Shown here piece by piece: positions 17,318 through 25,800 of a stretch of DNA of 64,000 bases (position 1 is the stretch's first letter; each line of letters starts with the position of its first letter). The translations under genes were made by a program, and so were the position numbers. Source of the DNA: Duganella sp. CF517 (lineage in GTDB: Bacteria > Pseudomonadota > Gammaproteobacteria > Burkholderiales > Burkholderiaceae_D); the NCBI RefSeq assembly GCF_900110275.1, contig NZ_FODC01000002.1, positions 744,001-808,000 on the forward strand. Reading direction: 5' to 3'. The notes beneath the pieces were generated by a model. The model had not been told where the DNA came from, did not search any database, and was given only the letters and a program-made list of their open reading frames with translations.

Positions 17318-17349
17318 TGATCCGAAGTAGACGGTTTAAGGCTGAGCTA

Positions 17350-17374
17350 GTGTCCGAATGTCGGCACTGACCCC
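17350..17374 (-). repeat. Palindromic intergenic repeat, copy D
   Basis: GTGTCCGAATGTCGGC...GACCCC, the reverse complement of the first 25 bp of copy C. C and D form a head-to-head pair like bacterial interspersed mosaic elements. Confidence 0.85.
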
Positions 17375-17408
17375 CATGTTTTTGACGTAACGGAAAAAGG
17401 CGGAGCTC

Positions 17409-17433
17409 GTGTCCGAATGTCGGCACTGACCCC
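17409..17433 (-). repeat. Palindromic intergenic repeat, copy E
   Basis: Identical to copy D over 25 bp and in the same orientation, 34 bp further on. Both D and E are preceded by GAGCT[AC], so the repeated unit extends a little beyond the palindrome. Confidence 0.85.
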
Positions 17434-17457
17434 GTGGGGGGGGGCGCGTCGGGGCAT

Positions 17458-17751
17458 TCAGCGTCTGCGCCGTCTGGCAACGTAGCGCGCCAGCGCCAGC
17501 GCGCCGGTGCCGACGGCGCTGACGATGACCGTCGAGGCGGCAAACAGCGCCGGCGGATTGCGCATGCCCAGCACGTCGGCCGTGAACGCCAGCGCCACCG
17601 CCGCCATCAGCTGCGCCGGCAGCATGAAGCGCAGCTGCCGGAACGCGACCGCGTCGCCACGCTGCCACAGCCGCCACGCCACGTACGTTACCGGCCCCCA
17701 CAGCACGCCAATGAAGGCCAGCACCGCCACGGCGATCAGCAGCAGCCTCAT
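17458..17751 (-). CDS. Small membrane protein of unknown function
   Basis: This 97-aa protein has three hydrophobic segments (LLLIAVAVLAFIGVLWGPV; LPAQLMAAVALAFTADVLGM; FAASTVIVSAVGTGALALA) and a basic tail of five arginines. Its ATG overlaps the stop of the heptose adenylyltransferase gene by 4 bp (ATGA), so it is probably translated with it. I recognise no family. It ends next to repeat copy E and converges on the small membrane gene at 16969. Confidence 0.6.
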   Translation of the reverse strand: MRLLLIAVAVLAFIGVLWGPVTYVAWRLWQRGDAVAFRQLRFMLPAQLMAAVALAFTADVLGMRNPPALFAASTVIVSAVGTGALALARYVARRRRR

Positions 17752-18233
17752 GCCGGACGCTGCGCGCGCACCTTGGTCAACAACTTGGTCGTCGAGCGGT
17801 CATGCTCGAAATCGATGGCGATCGCTTGCCCGCCGTAGGCCAGCACCGCCTTACCTTCCGGAATCGCATCCATCTGATAATCGCCGCCCTTGGCGTAGAT
17901 CTCGGGCCGCGCCTGCTGCACCACCTGTAGCGCCGTGTCCTCGTCGAAGTCGACCACCAGGCTGACCGACTCCAGCGCCGCCAGCACCGCCATGCGGTCG
18001 GCGCAGTTGTTCAGCGGCCGGTCGTCGCCCTTGCCCAGCCGCTTGACCGAGGCGTCGGTGTTGGCGGCCACCACCAGCGATGCCCCCAATGCACGCGCCT
18101 GCGCCAGATAGGTGACGTGGCCCCGGTGCAGGATGTCGAATACGCCGTTGGTCAGCACCACCGGCTTGGGCAGCGCGGCCACGCGCGCGGCCAGTTGTTC
18201 ACGGGTGCAAAGCTTGTCTTCAAATTGGGGCAT
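17748..18233 (-). CDS. rfaE2: D-glycero-beta-D-manno-heptose 1-phosphate adenylyltransferase
   Basis: The 161-aa nucleotidyltransferase carries the cytidylyltransferase-fold motif NGVFDILHRGHVTYL (HxGH), KRLGKGDDRPLN and the DRSTTKLL late motif. It corresponds to the C-terminal half of HldE, as a stand-alone enzyme making ADP-heptose for the LPS inner core. ATG 18233 gives the normal RfaE2 length; the longer open frame is a shadow of the upstream PilU gene. It is followed by a coupled small membrane protein gene. Confidence 0.92.
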   Translation of the reverse strand: MPQFEDKLCTREQLAARVAALPKPVVLTNGVFDILHRGHVTYLAQARALGASLVVAANTDASVKRLGKGDDRPLNNCADRMAVLAALESVSLVVDFDEDTALQVVQQARPEIYAKGGDYQMDAIPEGKAVLAYGGQAIAIDFEHDRSTTKLLTKVRAQRPA

Positions 18234-18252
18234 GTGGGTCTTTTCGATGTGA

Positions 18253-19431
18253 TTACTTGGGTTCTTGGTCCGGCGCTTCCGCTTCGATCTGCATGCTGAG
18301 CGCGCCGGCGCCGGCGGCCTGGCCCGGCTCCTTGCGCTCGCCGCGCAGCTTGATCTGCAGCCGCAGGCCATTGGCCGAATCGGCGTTGCGGATCGCCTCT
18401 TCATAGCCGATGTAGCCCTTATTATAAAGTTCGTACAGCGCCTGGTCGAACGTGCACATGCCCAGCTCGCGCGATTTGTGCATGATTTCCTTGATCGATT
18501 GGAAATTGCCCTTGAAGATCATCTCGGCGATCGTCGGCGTGTTGAGCAGGATTTCAATCGCCGCCTTGCGCCCCTGCCCGTCCTCGGTGCGCACCAGCCG
18601 CTGCGAGACGATGGCCCGCAGGTTGGACGACAAATCCATCAGCAGCTGATTGCGCCGCTCCTCCGGGAAGAAGTTGATGATGCGGTCCATGGTCTGGTTC
18701 GAATTGTTCGCGTGCAAGGTGCCCAGGCACAGGTGGCCGGTCTCGGCGAACGCGATCGCGTGCTCCATGGTCTCGGTGTCGCGGATTTCGCCGATCAGGA
18801 TCACGTCCGGCGCCTGGCGCAGCGTGTTCTTCAGCGCGTTGTGCCACGACAAGGTGTCGACGCCGACCTCCCGGTGCGTGACCAGGCAGTTCTTGTTCTT
18901 GTGCACGTACTCGACCGGGTCCTCCACCGTGATGATGTGGCCGGCCGAATTGGCGTTGCGGTAATCGATCATCGCCGCCAAGGTGGTCGACTTGCCGGAA
19001 CCGGTGCCGCCGACCACCAGCACCAGCCCGCGCTTGGTCATGATGACGTCCTTCAACACCTCGGGCAGGTCGAGCTTTTCGAACGTCGGAATCTCCGAGG
19101 CGATGGTGCGGATCACCATCGCCACGTTCTGCTGCTGCACGAAGACGTTGACGCGGAACCGGCACACCTCCGGCAGCGCGATGGCGAAATTACATTCGAG
19201 CTCGGCCTCGAACTCGCGCCGTTGCTTGTCGTTCATGATCGACAAGGCCAGCGCGCGCGTGACGCTGCCGGTCAGCTTCTGCTGGCTCAGCGGCTTCATC
19301 GCGCCCTGCGCCTTGATGCTGGGCGGAAAATCGGCCGAGATGAACAAATCCGAGCCGCCCGTATGGTGCATCACCTTCAACAGCTTGTGCAGGTAGGCTT
19401 GCGCCTCCTCCGGTCCGAATGTCGTGGACAT
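18253..19431 (-). CDS. PilU-like twitching motility ATPase (first of two in the window)
   Basis: The 392-aa PilT-family hexameric ATPase has an N-terminal PAS-like domain (GGSDLFISADFPPSIKAQG), Walker A GGTGSGKSTT, Walker B LIGEIRD and the His box GHLCLGTLHANNS. The HKSRELGMCTFDQAL tail and lack of the AIRNLIRE helix place it with PilU rather than PilT. An unusual acidic, Ala-rich C-terminal tail follows residue 365. PilU-type ATPases assist pilus retraction. A second PilU is at 24651, so the two may be paralogues with distinct pili. It diverges from oxyR. Confidence 0.88.
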   Translation of the reverse strand: MSTTFGPEEAQAYLHKLLKVMHHTGGSDLFISADFPPSIKAQGAMKPLSQQKLTGSVTRALALSIMNDKQRREFEAELECNFAIALPEVCRFRVNVFVQQQNVAMVIRTIASEIPTFEKLDLPEVLKDVIMTKRGLVLVVGGTGSGKSTTLAAMIDYRNANSAGHIITVEDPVEYVHKNKNCLVTHREVGVDTLSWHNALKNTLRQAPDVILIGEIRDTETMEHAIAFAETGHLCLGTLHANNSNQTMDRIINFFPEERRNQLLMDLSSNLRAIVSQRLVRTEDGQGRKAAIEILLNTPTIAEMIFKGNFQSIKEIMHKSRELGMCTFDQALYELYNKGYIGYEEAIRNADSANGLRLQIKLRGERKEPGQAAGAGALSMQIEAEAPDQEPK

Positions 19432-19503
19432 ACACCCCTACTTTCTCAGGTTTGCGCCGCCAAGGTGCATTATATCGACACCATTCCGCTACAATGGCCT
19501 TTG

Positions 19504-19532
19504 TTGACCCACAATTATTGCATCTGTACATT
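19504..19532 (+). promoter_or_regulatory. Probable oxyR promoter
   Basis: TTGACC (19504-19509) and TACATT (19527-19532) are separated by 17 bp, 20 bp before the oxyR ATG. The reverse strand of the same 121-bp intergenic region carries TATAAT (19474-19469), which could serve the divergent PilU-like gene. OxyR family regulators often act on such shared regions. Confidence 0.45.
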
Positions 19533-19552
19533 GCCTGTGTTCAAATAGATTC

Positions 19553-20488
19553 ATGACTCTGACCGAACTGAAATACATAGTTGCCGTTGCGCGAGCGAAA
19601 CATTTCGGGCACGCCGCCGAAGCCTGCTACGTCGCGCAGCCGACGCTTTCGGTCGCCATCAAGAAACTCGAAGACGAGCTGGGCGTGGTGTTGTTCGAAC
19701 GCGGCGGCGCCGAGATCTCGGTCACCCCGCTGGGCGCGCAAATCGTCGCCCAGGCCGAGCGCGTGCTGGAACAGACCGCCGCGATCAAGGAGCTGGCCAA
19801 ACAAAATAAAGATCCACTGGCCGGCCCGCTGCGCCTGGGCGTGATCTACACCATCGGCCCCTACCTGCTGCCGCCGCTGGTCAAGGGCATGATCGACAAA
19901 GTGCCGCAGATGCCGTTGATTTTGCAGGAGAATTTCACCGTGCGGCTGCTGGAGATGCTGCGCCAGGGCGAACTCGACGCGGCCATCATGGCGCTGCCGC
20001 TGCCCGACCACGGCATGGCGATGCAAGCGCTGTACGACGAACCGTTCGTGGTCGCCATGCCGGCCCAGCACCCGTGGACCAAACGCAAGACCATCCCCGC
20101 CGACGACCTCAAGACCGAAAACATGCTGTTGCTCGGTAACGGCCATTGCTTCCGCGACCAGGTGCTGGAAGTATGCCCGGAAATGGCGCGCTTTTCGGCG
20201 CCCGGCAACGGCATGCAGCGCACGTTCGAAGGTTCGTCGCTGGAAACCATCCGCCACATGGTCGCCAGCGGCATCGGCCTGACCGTGCTGCCGCGCGCCT
20301 CGGTGCCGGACATGAACACCACCGAAGGCATGCTGCAGTTCCGCAACTTCGATGCGCCGCAGCCATCGCGCCGCGTCGTCATCGTCTGGCGCAAGAGTTT
20401 CACCCGCAAGGCCGCCATCGACGCCGTCTGCGAGGTCGTCGCCTCGTGCAACCTGCCCGGCATCACCACCCTCTGCAACGAGGAATAA
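19553..20488 (+). CDS. oxyR: Hydrogen peroxide-responsive LysR regulator OxyR
   Basis: The 311-aa LysR-type regulator has an N-terminal winged helix ([20 protein letters not shown]) and a regulatory domain containing the redox switch [12 protein letters not shown]. The two cysteines, eight residues apart, correspond to Cys199 and Cys208 of E. coli OxyR. Oxidation by peroxide forms a disulfide and activates peroxide-defence genes. ATG 19553 starts the conserved MTLTELKY sequence. It is followed by ubiA 80 bp downstream, and a glutathione peroxidase gene lies at 25.8 kb. Confidence 0.95.
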   Translation: MTLTELKYIVAVARAKHFGHAAEACYVAQPTLSVAIKKLEDELGVVLFERGGAEISVTPLGAQIVAQAERVLEQTAAIKELAKQNKDPLAGPLRLGVIYTIGPYLLPPLVKGMIDKVPQMPLILQENFTVRLLEMLRQGELDAAIMALPLPDHGMAMQALYDEPFVVAMPAQHPWTKRKTIPADDLKTENMLLLGNGHCFRDQVLEVCPEMARFSAPGNGMQRTFEGSSLETIRHMVASGIGLTVLPRASVPDMNTTEGMLQFRNFDAPQPSRRVVIVWRKSFTRKAAIDAVCEVVASCNLPGITTLCNEE

Positions 20489-20568
20489 GCCGCGCCGGCC
20501 CGCCTTGCCGCGCCCGCCGGGGAAAGATTTGCGATAATGCCCATCTTTCCCTACAAGCGACGCAATCG

Positions 20569-21423
20569 ATGAACAAGCTGCAGCTGTATTTCCGCCTGGT
20601 CAGACTGGACAAACCCATCGGCACCGTGCTGCTGCTGTGGCCGACGCTATCGGCGCTGTGGCTGGCCTCCGACGGCAAGCCCGGCTGGATGCTGGTGGCG
20701 ATCTTCTCGCTCGGCACCCTGCTGATGCGCTCGGCCGGCTGCGCGATCAACGACTACGCCGACCAGGATTTCGACAAGCACGTCAAGCGCACCGCGCAGC
20801 GTCCCATCACCAGCGGCCGCATCAGCGGCAAGGAAGCGCTGGCCATCGCCGCCGGGCTGGCGCTCGCCTCGTTCTGCCTGATCCTGCCGCTCAACACGCT
20901 GACCAAGCAGCTGTCGGTGGCGGCCGTCGTCATCGCCGGCACCTATCCCTACTTCAAGCGCTTCTTCGCCATCCCGCAAGCCTACCTGGGCATCGCCTTC
21001 GGCTTCGGCATCCCGATGGCGTTCGCCGCGGTCCGGGACGGCGTGCCGCCGGTGGCCTGGGTACTGCTGCTGGGCAACGTGTTCTGGGCGCTGGCCTACG
21101 ACACCGAATACGCGATGGTCGACCGCGACGACGACTTAAAGATCGGCATCAAGACCTCGGCCATCACCTTCGGCCGCTACGACGTCGCCGCCATCATGCT
21201 GTGCTACGGCGTGCATCTGGCGCTGTGGCTGGTGTGCGGGCTGCAGCTGGGCTTGGGTGTCTGGTTCCTCGCCGGCCTGGCGGTGGCCACCGGCATCGCG
21301 CTGTACCACTACACGTTGATCCGCGCACGGGAGCGCGACGCGTGTTTTTACGCTTTCCGCCATAATAACTGGCTGGGTGCAGCGGTATTCGCGGGTATTG
21401 CCGTCGATTACGCGCTGCGCTGA
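20569..21423 (+). CDS. ubiA: 4-hydroxybenzoate polyprenyltransferase
   Basis: The 284-aa membrane prenyltransferase has both aspartate-rich sites: [15 protein letters not shown] and [13 protein letters not shown]. It attaches the polyprenyl tail to 4-hydroxybenzoate in ubiquinone synthesis. The start is ATG 20569 ([18 protein letters not shown]), a typical UbiA N-terminus; the longer open frame is a shadow. Length matches UbiA (about 290). Ubiquinol feeds the respiratory chain whose terminal oxidase is encoded at 9-14 kb. Confidence 0.95.
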   Translation: MNKLQLYFRLVRLDKPIGTVLLLWPTLSALWLASDGKPGWMLVAIFSLGTLLMRSAGCAINDYADQDFDKHVKRTAQRPITSGRISGKEALAIAAGLALASFCLILPLNTLTKQLSVAAVVIAGTYPYFKRFFAIPQAYLGIAFGFGIPMAFAAVRDGVPPVAWVLLLGNVFWALAYDTEYAMVDRDDDLKIGIKTSAITFGRYDVAAIMLCYGVHLALWLVCGLQLGLGVWFLAGLAVATGIALYHYTLIRARERDACFYAFRHNNWLGAAVFAGIAVDYALR

Positions 21424-21482
21424 AACGATAGCGCCTGCACCGGCTATCCCATTCAACGAGCGACAGACAGGAGGTCATCACC

Positions 21483-21833
21483 ATGGATCAAACTCATCAG
21501 AACGGCAACGGCGTCTCCAACGGCCAGGCCGCCAGCGGCGCGGCGCGCGACAAGTTGATGGAAGGCTTGAAGACCGCCATCGGCGAAGCGGAACACTATC
21601 TCAGCGATGCAGGCGAGCAAGTCAGCGACAAGGCTTCCGAGGTGCGCGCGCGCTTCGAGGACACCTTGCGCACCGCCAAGACCGACTTGCGCAAGCTCGA
21701 GGACAGCGTCATCGCCCGCAGCCACGAAGTGGCGGAAATCGCCGACGTCTACGTGCGCGACAACCCGTGGAAGGCGGTCGGCGTGGGCGCGGCGGTCGGC
21801 GTGCTGCTCGGCATTCTGGTGTCGCGCCGCTAA
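21483..21833 (+). CDS. DUF883 family (ElaB/YqjD-like) ribosome-associated membrane-anchored protein
   Basis: The 116-aa protein is mostly amphipathic helix (about residues 20-90, many Ala, Asp, Glu, Lys) and ends in a short hydrophobic anchor with glycine repeats (VGVGAAVGVLLGILVSRR), the YqjD/ElaB/DUF883 pattern. These proteins tether to the inner membrane and bind ribosomes in stationary phase. A strong AGGAGGT ribosome-binding site lies at 21469-21475. It converges on proC. Confidence 0.85.
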   Translation: MDQTHQNGNGVSNGQAASGAARDKLMEGLKTAIGEAEHYLSDAGEQVSDKASEVRARFEDTLRTAKTDLRKLEDSVIARSHEVAEIADVYVRDNPWKAVGVGAAVGVLLGILVSRR

Positions 21834-21890
21834 ACGCGGCACGCTGCTCCGGGCGCGGACCTTGATTGCATTAATTGCCTTGATTGTCGT

Positions 21891-22715
21891 TTAACTGGCC
21901 GCGCCCATCTCGTCGCCCATTTCCTTGCCGCGCGCGGCGGCGGCCTTGATCGCCTTGACGATCGCCGCCTTCACGCCGCCGTGCTCCATGCTGGTCAGCG
22001 CCGCGTAGGTGGTGCCGCCCTTGGACGTCACCCGCTCGCGCAGCACCGACACCGGCTCGCTCGCCTGGTTGGCCAGCTGCGCCGCGCCGGCGAAGGTCGC
22101 CAGCGCCAGCTGCGTGCCCTGCTCCGCGCTCAGGCCCATTTCCTGCGCCGCCTGCTGCATCGCCTCGATAAAGTAAAACACATAGGCCGGGCCGCTGCCC
22201 GACACGGCCGTCACGGCGTCGATCTTGGTTTCGTCGTCCAGCCACACGGTGGGGCCGACCGCGCGCAGGATATCGTCGGCGGCCTGCCGCTGCGCGGCGC
22301 TCACGCCGGCGGCCGCGAACATGCCGGTGATGCCCATGCCGATCAGCGCCGGCGTGTTCGGCATGCAGCGCACCACGGCGCCGTAGCCGCCCAGCCAGCG
22401 CGACAGGTCGGCGCTGCGGATGCCGGCCGCCACCGACACGATCAAGGTCTGCTTCGCCCGGTCCAGCAGCGGCAGCAATTGCGCCGCCACTTCGCGCATG
22501 CTCTGCGGCTTGATCGCCAGCACGATCACGTCGGCCGCGCCGACGGCGGCGTCGGCGGCGGTGGCGGTGGTCACGCCGTATTGCTCGGTCAGTTTCGCCA
22601 GCGACGCCGGATTCGGATCGACCACATGGATGTCCGCGCCGGCGGTCAGTTTGCCGGCCAGGCCGGCGATCAACGCGGAGGCCATGTTGCCGCCGCCAAT
22701 AAATGCAATCTTCAT
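21891..22715 (-). CDS. proC: Pyrroline-5-carboxylate reductase
   Basis: The 274-aa protein has the Rossmann N-terminus MKIAFIGGGNMASALIAGLA and the C-terminal dimer domain motif SGSGPAYVFYFIEAM with the ALATFAGAAQLA helix. It reduces pyrroline-5-carboxylate to proline with NAD(P)H. ATG 22715 is chosen over the upstream in-frame start because AAGGTG precedes it and the Rossmann glycines need this start. It lies one base after the YggS family gene, a frequent pairing. Confidence 0.95.
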   Translation of the reverse strand: MKIAFIGGGNMASALIAGLAGKLTAGADIHVVDPNPASLAKLTEQYGVTTATAADAAVGAADVIVLAIKPQSMREVAAQLLPLLDRAKQTLIVSVAAGIRSADLSRWLGGYGAVVRCMPNTPALIGMGITGMFAAAGVSAAQRQAADDILRAVGPTVWLDDETKIDAVTAVSGSGPAYVFYFIEAMQQAAQEMGLSAEQGTQLALATFAGAAQLANQASEPVSVLRERVTSKGGTTYAALTSMEHGGVKAAIVKAIKAAAARGKEMGDEMGAAS

Positions 22716-22716
22716 A

Positions 22717-23424
22717 TCACACCTTGTGGTAAGTTCGTGCTCCAAAAATGGCACTGCCGACGCGCACGATGGTCGCGCCCTCGAAGATCGCCGCGCGCAT
22801 GTCGGCCGACATGCCCATCGACAGCGTATCGAGCGCCAGGCCGTCGGCGCGCAGCTGCTGGTACAGCGTGCGCAGCCGCGCGAACGCGGCGCGCTGCCGG
22901 TCGAAGTCCACGGCCGGCTCGGGGATCGCCATCAGGCCGCGCAACGTCAGGTTCGGCAGCGCCGCGACCTTGTGGGCCAGCGCCGCCACCTCCTCCGGGG
23001 CGACGCCGCTCTTGCTGGCCTCGCCGCTGATATTGACTTGCAAACAGATTTGCAGCGGCGCCATGCCGGCCGGCCGCTGCTCGGACAGGCGCTGCGCGAC
23101 CTTCTCGCGCTCGACCGTGTGCACCCAATCGAAATGCTCGGCGATGGGCCGCGTCTTGTTGCTCTGGATCGGACCGATGAAATGCCACTCAAGCGGTTCG
23201 GGCTGCGCGCTTAAGGCCGCGATCTTGTCGAGCGCCTCCTGCAGATAATTCTCGCCGAACGCCCGCTGGCCGGCCCGCACCGCCTCGAGCACGGCTTCCG
23301 GACCGAAAGTCTTGGACACGGCCAGCAGTTGCACCGTGTCCGGCGCGCGGCCGGATTCTTGAGCGGCGGCAACGATAGTCGCGGTGATTGCTTGCAAGTT
23401 TTGGGGGATCGGGGACATAATCAT
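22717..23424 (-). CDS. YggS family pyridoxal phosphate homeostasis protein
   Basis: The 235-aa TIM-barrel PLP-binding protein has the lysine motif AVSKTFGPEAV, the GENYLQEALDK segment, HFIGPIQSNKT, MGMSADM and the C-terminal RVGSAIFGAR, all characteristic of the YggS/PROSC family. It binds PLP and keeps its level stable; it is not an alanine racemase despite the fold. ATG 23424 is chosen (MIMSPIPQNL); another ATG sits two codons later. It is followed by proC with a one-base gap and diverges from pilT. Confidence 0.93.
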   Translation of the reverse strand: MIMSPIPQNLQAITATIVAAAQESGRAPDTVQLLAVSKTFGPEAVLEAVRAGQRAFGENYLQEALDKIAALSAQPEPLEWHFIGPIQSNKTRPIAEHFDWVHTVEREKVAQRLSEQRPAGMAPLQICLQVNISGEASKSGVAPEEVAALAHKVAALPNLTLRGLMAIPEPAVDFDRQRAAFARLRTLYQQLRADGLALDTLSMGMSADMRAAIFEGATIVRVGSAIFGARTYHKV

Positions 23425-23477
23425 CGAGTAAAGACAGCGGTAAGCGTCATCACACCAACGCCAGGCAGGGATTATAA

Positions 23478-24521
23478 ATGGACATATCCGAACTTCTCGC
23501 ATTCTCCGTCAAGAACAAGGCGTCGGACTTGCACCTGTCGGCCGGATTGCCGCCGATGATACGGGTGCACGGCGACGTACGGCGCATCAATCTGCCGCCG
23601 CTCGAGCACAAGGAAGTGCACGGCATGATCTATGACATCATGAACGATGGCCAGCGCAAGGCGTATGAAGAGATGCTGGAGGTCGACTTCTCGTTCGCGA
23701 TTCCCGGCCTGGCGCGCTTTCGCGTCAACGCCTACAACCAGGAGCGCGGCGCCTCGGCGGTGCTGCGCACGATTCCGTCGAAGATCCTCAGCCTCGAGGA
23801 ACTGAACGCGCCCAAGATCTTCGCCGAGTTCGCGCTCAAGCCGCGCGGGCTGGTGCTGGTGACGGGCCCGACCGGCTCGGGCAAATCGACGACGCTGGCG
23901 GCGATGGTCAACCACCTCAACGAAAACGAATACGGCCACATCCTCACGATCGAGGACCCGATCGAATTCGTGCACGAATCGAAGAAATGCCTGATCAACC
24001 AGCGCGAGGTCGGACCGCACACGCTGTCGTTCAACAACGCGCTGCGCTCGGCGCTGCGGGAAGACCCGGACGCGATCCTGGTGGGCGAACTGCGCGACCT
24101 GGAAACGATCCGGCTGGCGCTATCGGCGGCCGAGACCGGCCACCTGGTGTTCGGCACCCTGCACACGTCGTCGGCGGCCAAGACGATCGACCGCATCGTC
24201 GACGTCTTCCCGGCCGACGAAAAGGAAATGGTGCGGGCGATGCTGTCGGAATCGTTGCAGGCGGTGATCTCGCAAACGCTGCTCAAGACCAAGGACGGCG
24301 CGGGCCGGGTGGCCGCGCACGAGATCATGGTCGCCACGCCGGCGATCCGCAACCTGATCCGCGAATCGAAGATCGCGCAGATGTACTCGGCGATCCAGAC
24401 CGGCAGCAACGTCGGCATGCAAACCTTGGACCAGAACCTCACGGACCTGGTGCGGCGCAACGTCATCTCCGCCGCCGCCGCCCGCAGCGCCGCCAAAACC
24501 CCGGACAACTTCCCCGGCTAA
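23478..24521 (+). CDS. pilT: Type IV pilus retraction ATPase PilT
   Basis: The 347-aa hexameric ATPase has an N-terminal domain (MDISELLAFSVKNKASDLHL), Walker A GPTGSGKSTT, Asp box, Walker B LVGELRD, His box GHLVFGTLHTSS and the PilT-specific AIRNLIRE helix near residue 285. It powers pilus retraction for twitching motility. Length equals that of PilT (344-347). pilU follows after a 130-bp gap containing two inverted palindromic repeats. The gene diverges from the YggS family gene, the standard beta/gamma-proteobacterial context. Confidence 0.96.
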   Translation: MDISELLAFSVKNKASDLHLSAGLPPMIRVHGDVRRINLPPLEHKEVHGMIYDIMNDGQRKAYEEMLEVDFSFAIPGLARFRVNAYNQERGASAVLRTIPSKILSLEELNAPKIFAEFALKPRGLVLVTGPTGSGKSTTLAAMVNHLNENEYGHILTIEDPIEFVHESKKCLINQREVGPHTLSFNNALRSALREDPDAILVGELRDLETIRLALSAAETGHLVFGTLHTSSAAKTIDRIVDVFPADEKEMVRAMLSESLQAVISQTLLKTKDGAGRVAAHEIMVATPAIRNLIRESKIAQMYSAIQTGSNVGMQTLDQNLTDLVRRNVISAAAARSAAKTPDNFPG

Positions 24522-24535
24522 GCCACCGAAACCCC

Positions 24536-24564
24536 GGGGTCAAGTCTGTCATTCGGACACGAGC
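24536..24564 (+). repeat. Palindromic intergenic repeat, copy F
   Basis: GGGGTCAAGTCTGTC...GGACACGAGC, of the copy-A sequence variant. It starts 15 bp after the pilT stop and is paired with the inverted copy G 44 bp further on. Confidence 0.85.
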
Positions 24565-24608
24565 CCGACCGCCCCACCGGTTTGAAACGACTATTAGTGG
24601 CCGAGCTT

Positions 24609-24633
24609 GTGTCCGAATGTCGGCACTGACCCC
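24609..24633 (-). repeat. Palindromic intergenic repeat, copy G
   Basis: GTGTCCGAATGTCGGC...GACCCC, identical to copies D and E (the other variant). The F/G pair is therefore a mixed pair: one arm of each variant. It ends 17 bp before the pilU start. Confidence 0.85.
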
Positions 24634-24650
24634 GGTTTGAAAGGAATGTT

Positions 24651-25787
24651 ATGGAACGCGACCAGGCCTCCAAATTCATGTTCGATCTGCTGCGCTTGAT
24701 GACCAGCAAGAAAGGCTCGGACCTGTTCATCACCGCCGGCTTTCCGCCGGCGATCAAGATCGACGGCAAGATGACGCCGGTGTCGTCCCAGGTGCTGACC
24801 GCCGCCCATACCGTCGACCTGGCCCGCTCCATCATGAACGATAAGCAGACCGCGTCGTTCGAGCTGACCAAGGAGGCCAACTTCGCCATCAGCCCCGGCG
24901 ACCTGGGCCGCTTCCGGGTGTCGGCGTTCGTGCAGATGAGTTCGGTCGGCATGGTGCTGCGGACCATCACCAGCGAGATCCCCCAACTCGACGACCTCGG
25001 CCTGCCCGCGGTGCTCAAGGAGGTCGTCATGGCCAAGCGCGGCCTGGTGATCATGGTCGGCGCCACCGGTTCCGGCAAGTCGACCACGCTGGCGGCGATG
25101 GTCAACCACCGCAACGAGCACAGCTACGGCCACATCATCACCATCGAGGACCCGGTCGAGTACGTCCATCCGCACAAGAACTGCATCATGACCCAGCGCG
25201 AGGTCGGCGTCGACACCGACGACTGGGCCGTGGCGCTGAAAAACACCTTGCGCCAGGCGCCCGACGTGATCCAGATCGGCGAGATCCGCGACCGCGAAAC
25301 CATGGACCACGCGATCGCCTTCGCCGAGACCGGCCACCTGTGCCTGGCCACCCTGCACGCCAACAGCGCCAACCAGGCGCTCGACCGCATCATCAACTTC
25401 TTCCCCGAGGAGCGCCGCCAGCAGCTGCTGATGGACCTCTCGCTCAACCTCAAGGGCATGATTTCGCAGCGCCTGATCCCGCGCAAGGAGGCCAAGGGCC
25501 GCGCGGTGGCGATCGAGATCCTGCTCAATTCGCCGCTGATCTCGGACCTGATCTTCAAGGGCCAGGTCCACGAGATCAAGGAGCTGATGAAGAAGTCGCG
25601 CGAGCTGGGCATGCAGACGTTCGACCAGTCGCTGTTCGATCTGCACGAAGCCGATATCATCACGTACGAGGACGCGCTGCGCAACGCCGATTCCGTCAAC
25701 GACCTGCGGCTGGCCATCAAGCTCGAAGGCAAGGCCGCCAAGCACCGGGATCTTTCCGCCGGCACCGAACATCTGGGCATCATCTAA
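24651..25787 (+). CDS. pilU: Type IV pilus retraction-accessory ATPase PilU
   Basis: The 378-aa PilT paralogue shows GSDLFITAGFPPAIK, Walker A GATGSGKSTT, Walker B QIGEIRD, His box GHLCLATLHANS and the KKSRELGMQTFDQSLFDL region typical of PilU. PilU works with PilT to retract under load. It follows pilT in the expected order. Its ribosome-binding site AAGGAA at 24641-24646 lies directly after repeat copy G. The similar ATPase at 18253 shares these motifs. Confidence 0.94.
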   Translation: MERDQASKFMFDLLRLMTSKKGSDLFITAGFPPAIKIDGKMTPVSSQVLTAAHTVDLARSIMNDKQTASFELTKEANFAISPGDLGRFRVSAFVQMSSVGMVLRTITSEIPQLDDLGLPAVLKEVVMAKRGLVIMVGATGSGKSTTLAAMVNHRNEHSYGHIITIEDPVEYVHPHKNCIMTQREVGVDTDDWAVALKNTLRQAPDVIQIGEIRDRETMDHAIAFAETGHLCLATLHANSANQALDRIINFFPEERRQQLLMDLSLNLKGMISQRLIPRKEAKGRAVAIEILLNSPLISDLIFKGQVHEIKELMKKSRELGMQTFDQSLFDLHEADIITYEDALRNADSVNDLRLAIKLEGKAAKHRDLSAGTEHLGII

Positions 25788-25800
25788 CCAAGGCACATCA

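Noticed and set aside
17281..17457. Possible small non-coding RNA gene or CRISPR-like array
   Set aside because: Only three units with alternating orientation and palindromic cores; spacers are not uniform in the CRISPR sense and no cas gene is present. They are interspersed palindromic repeats.
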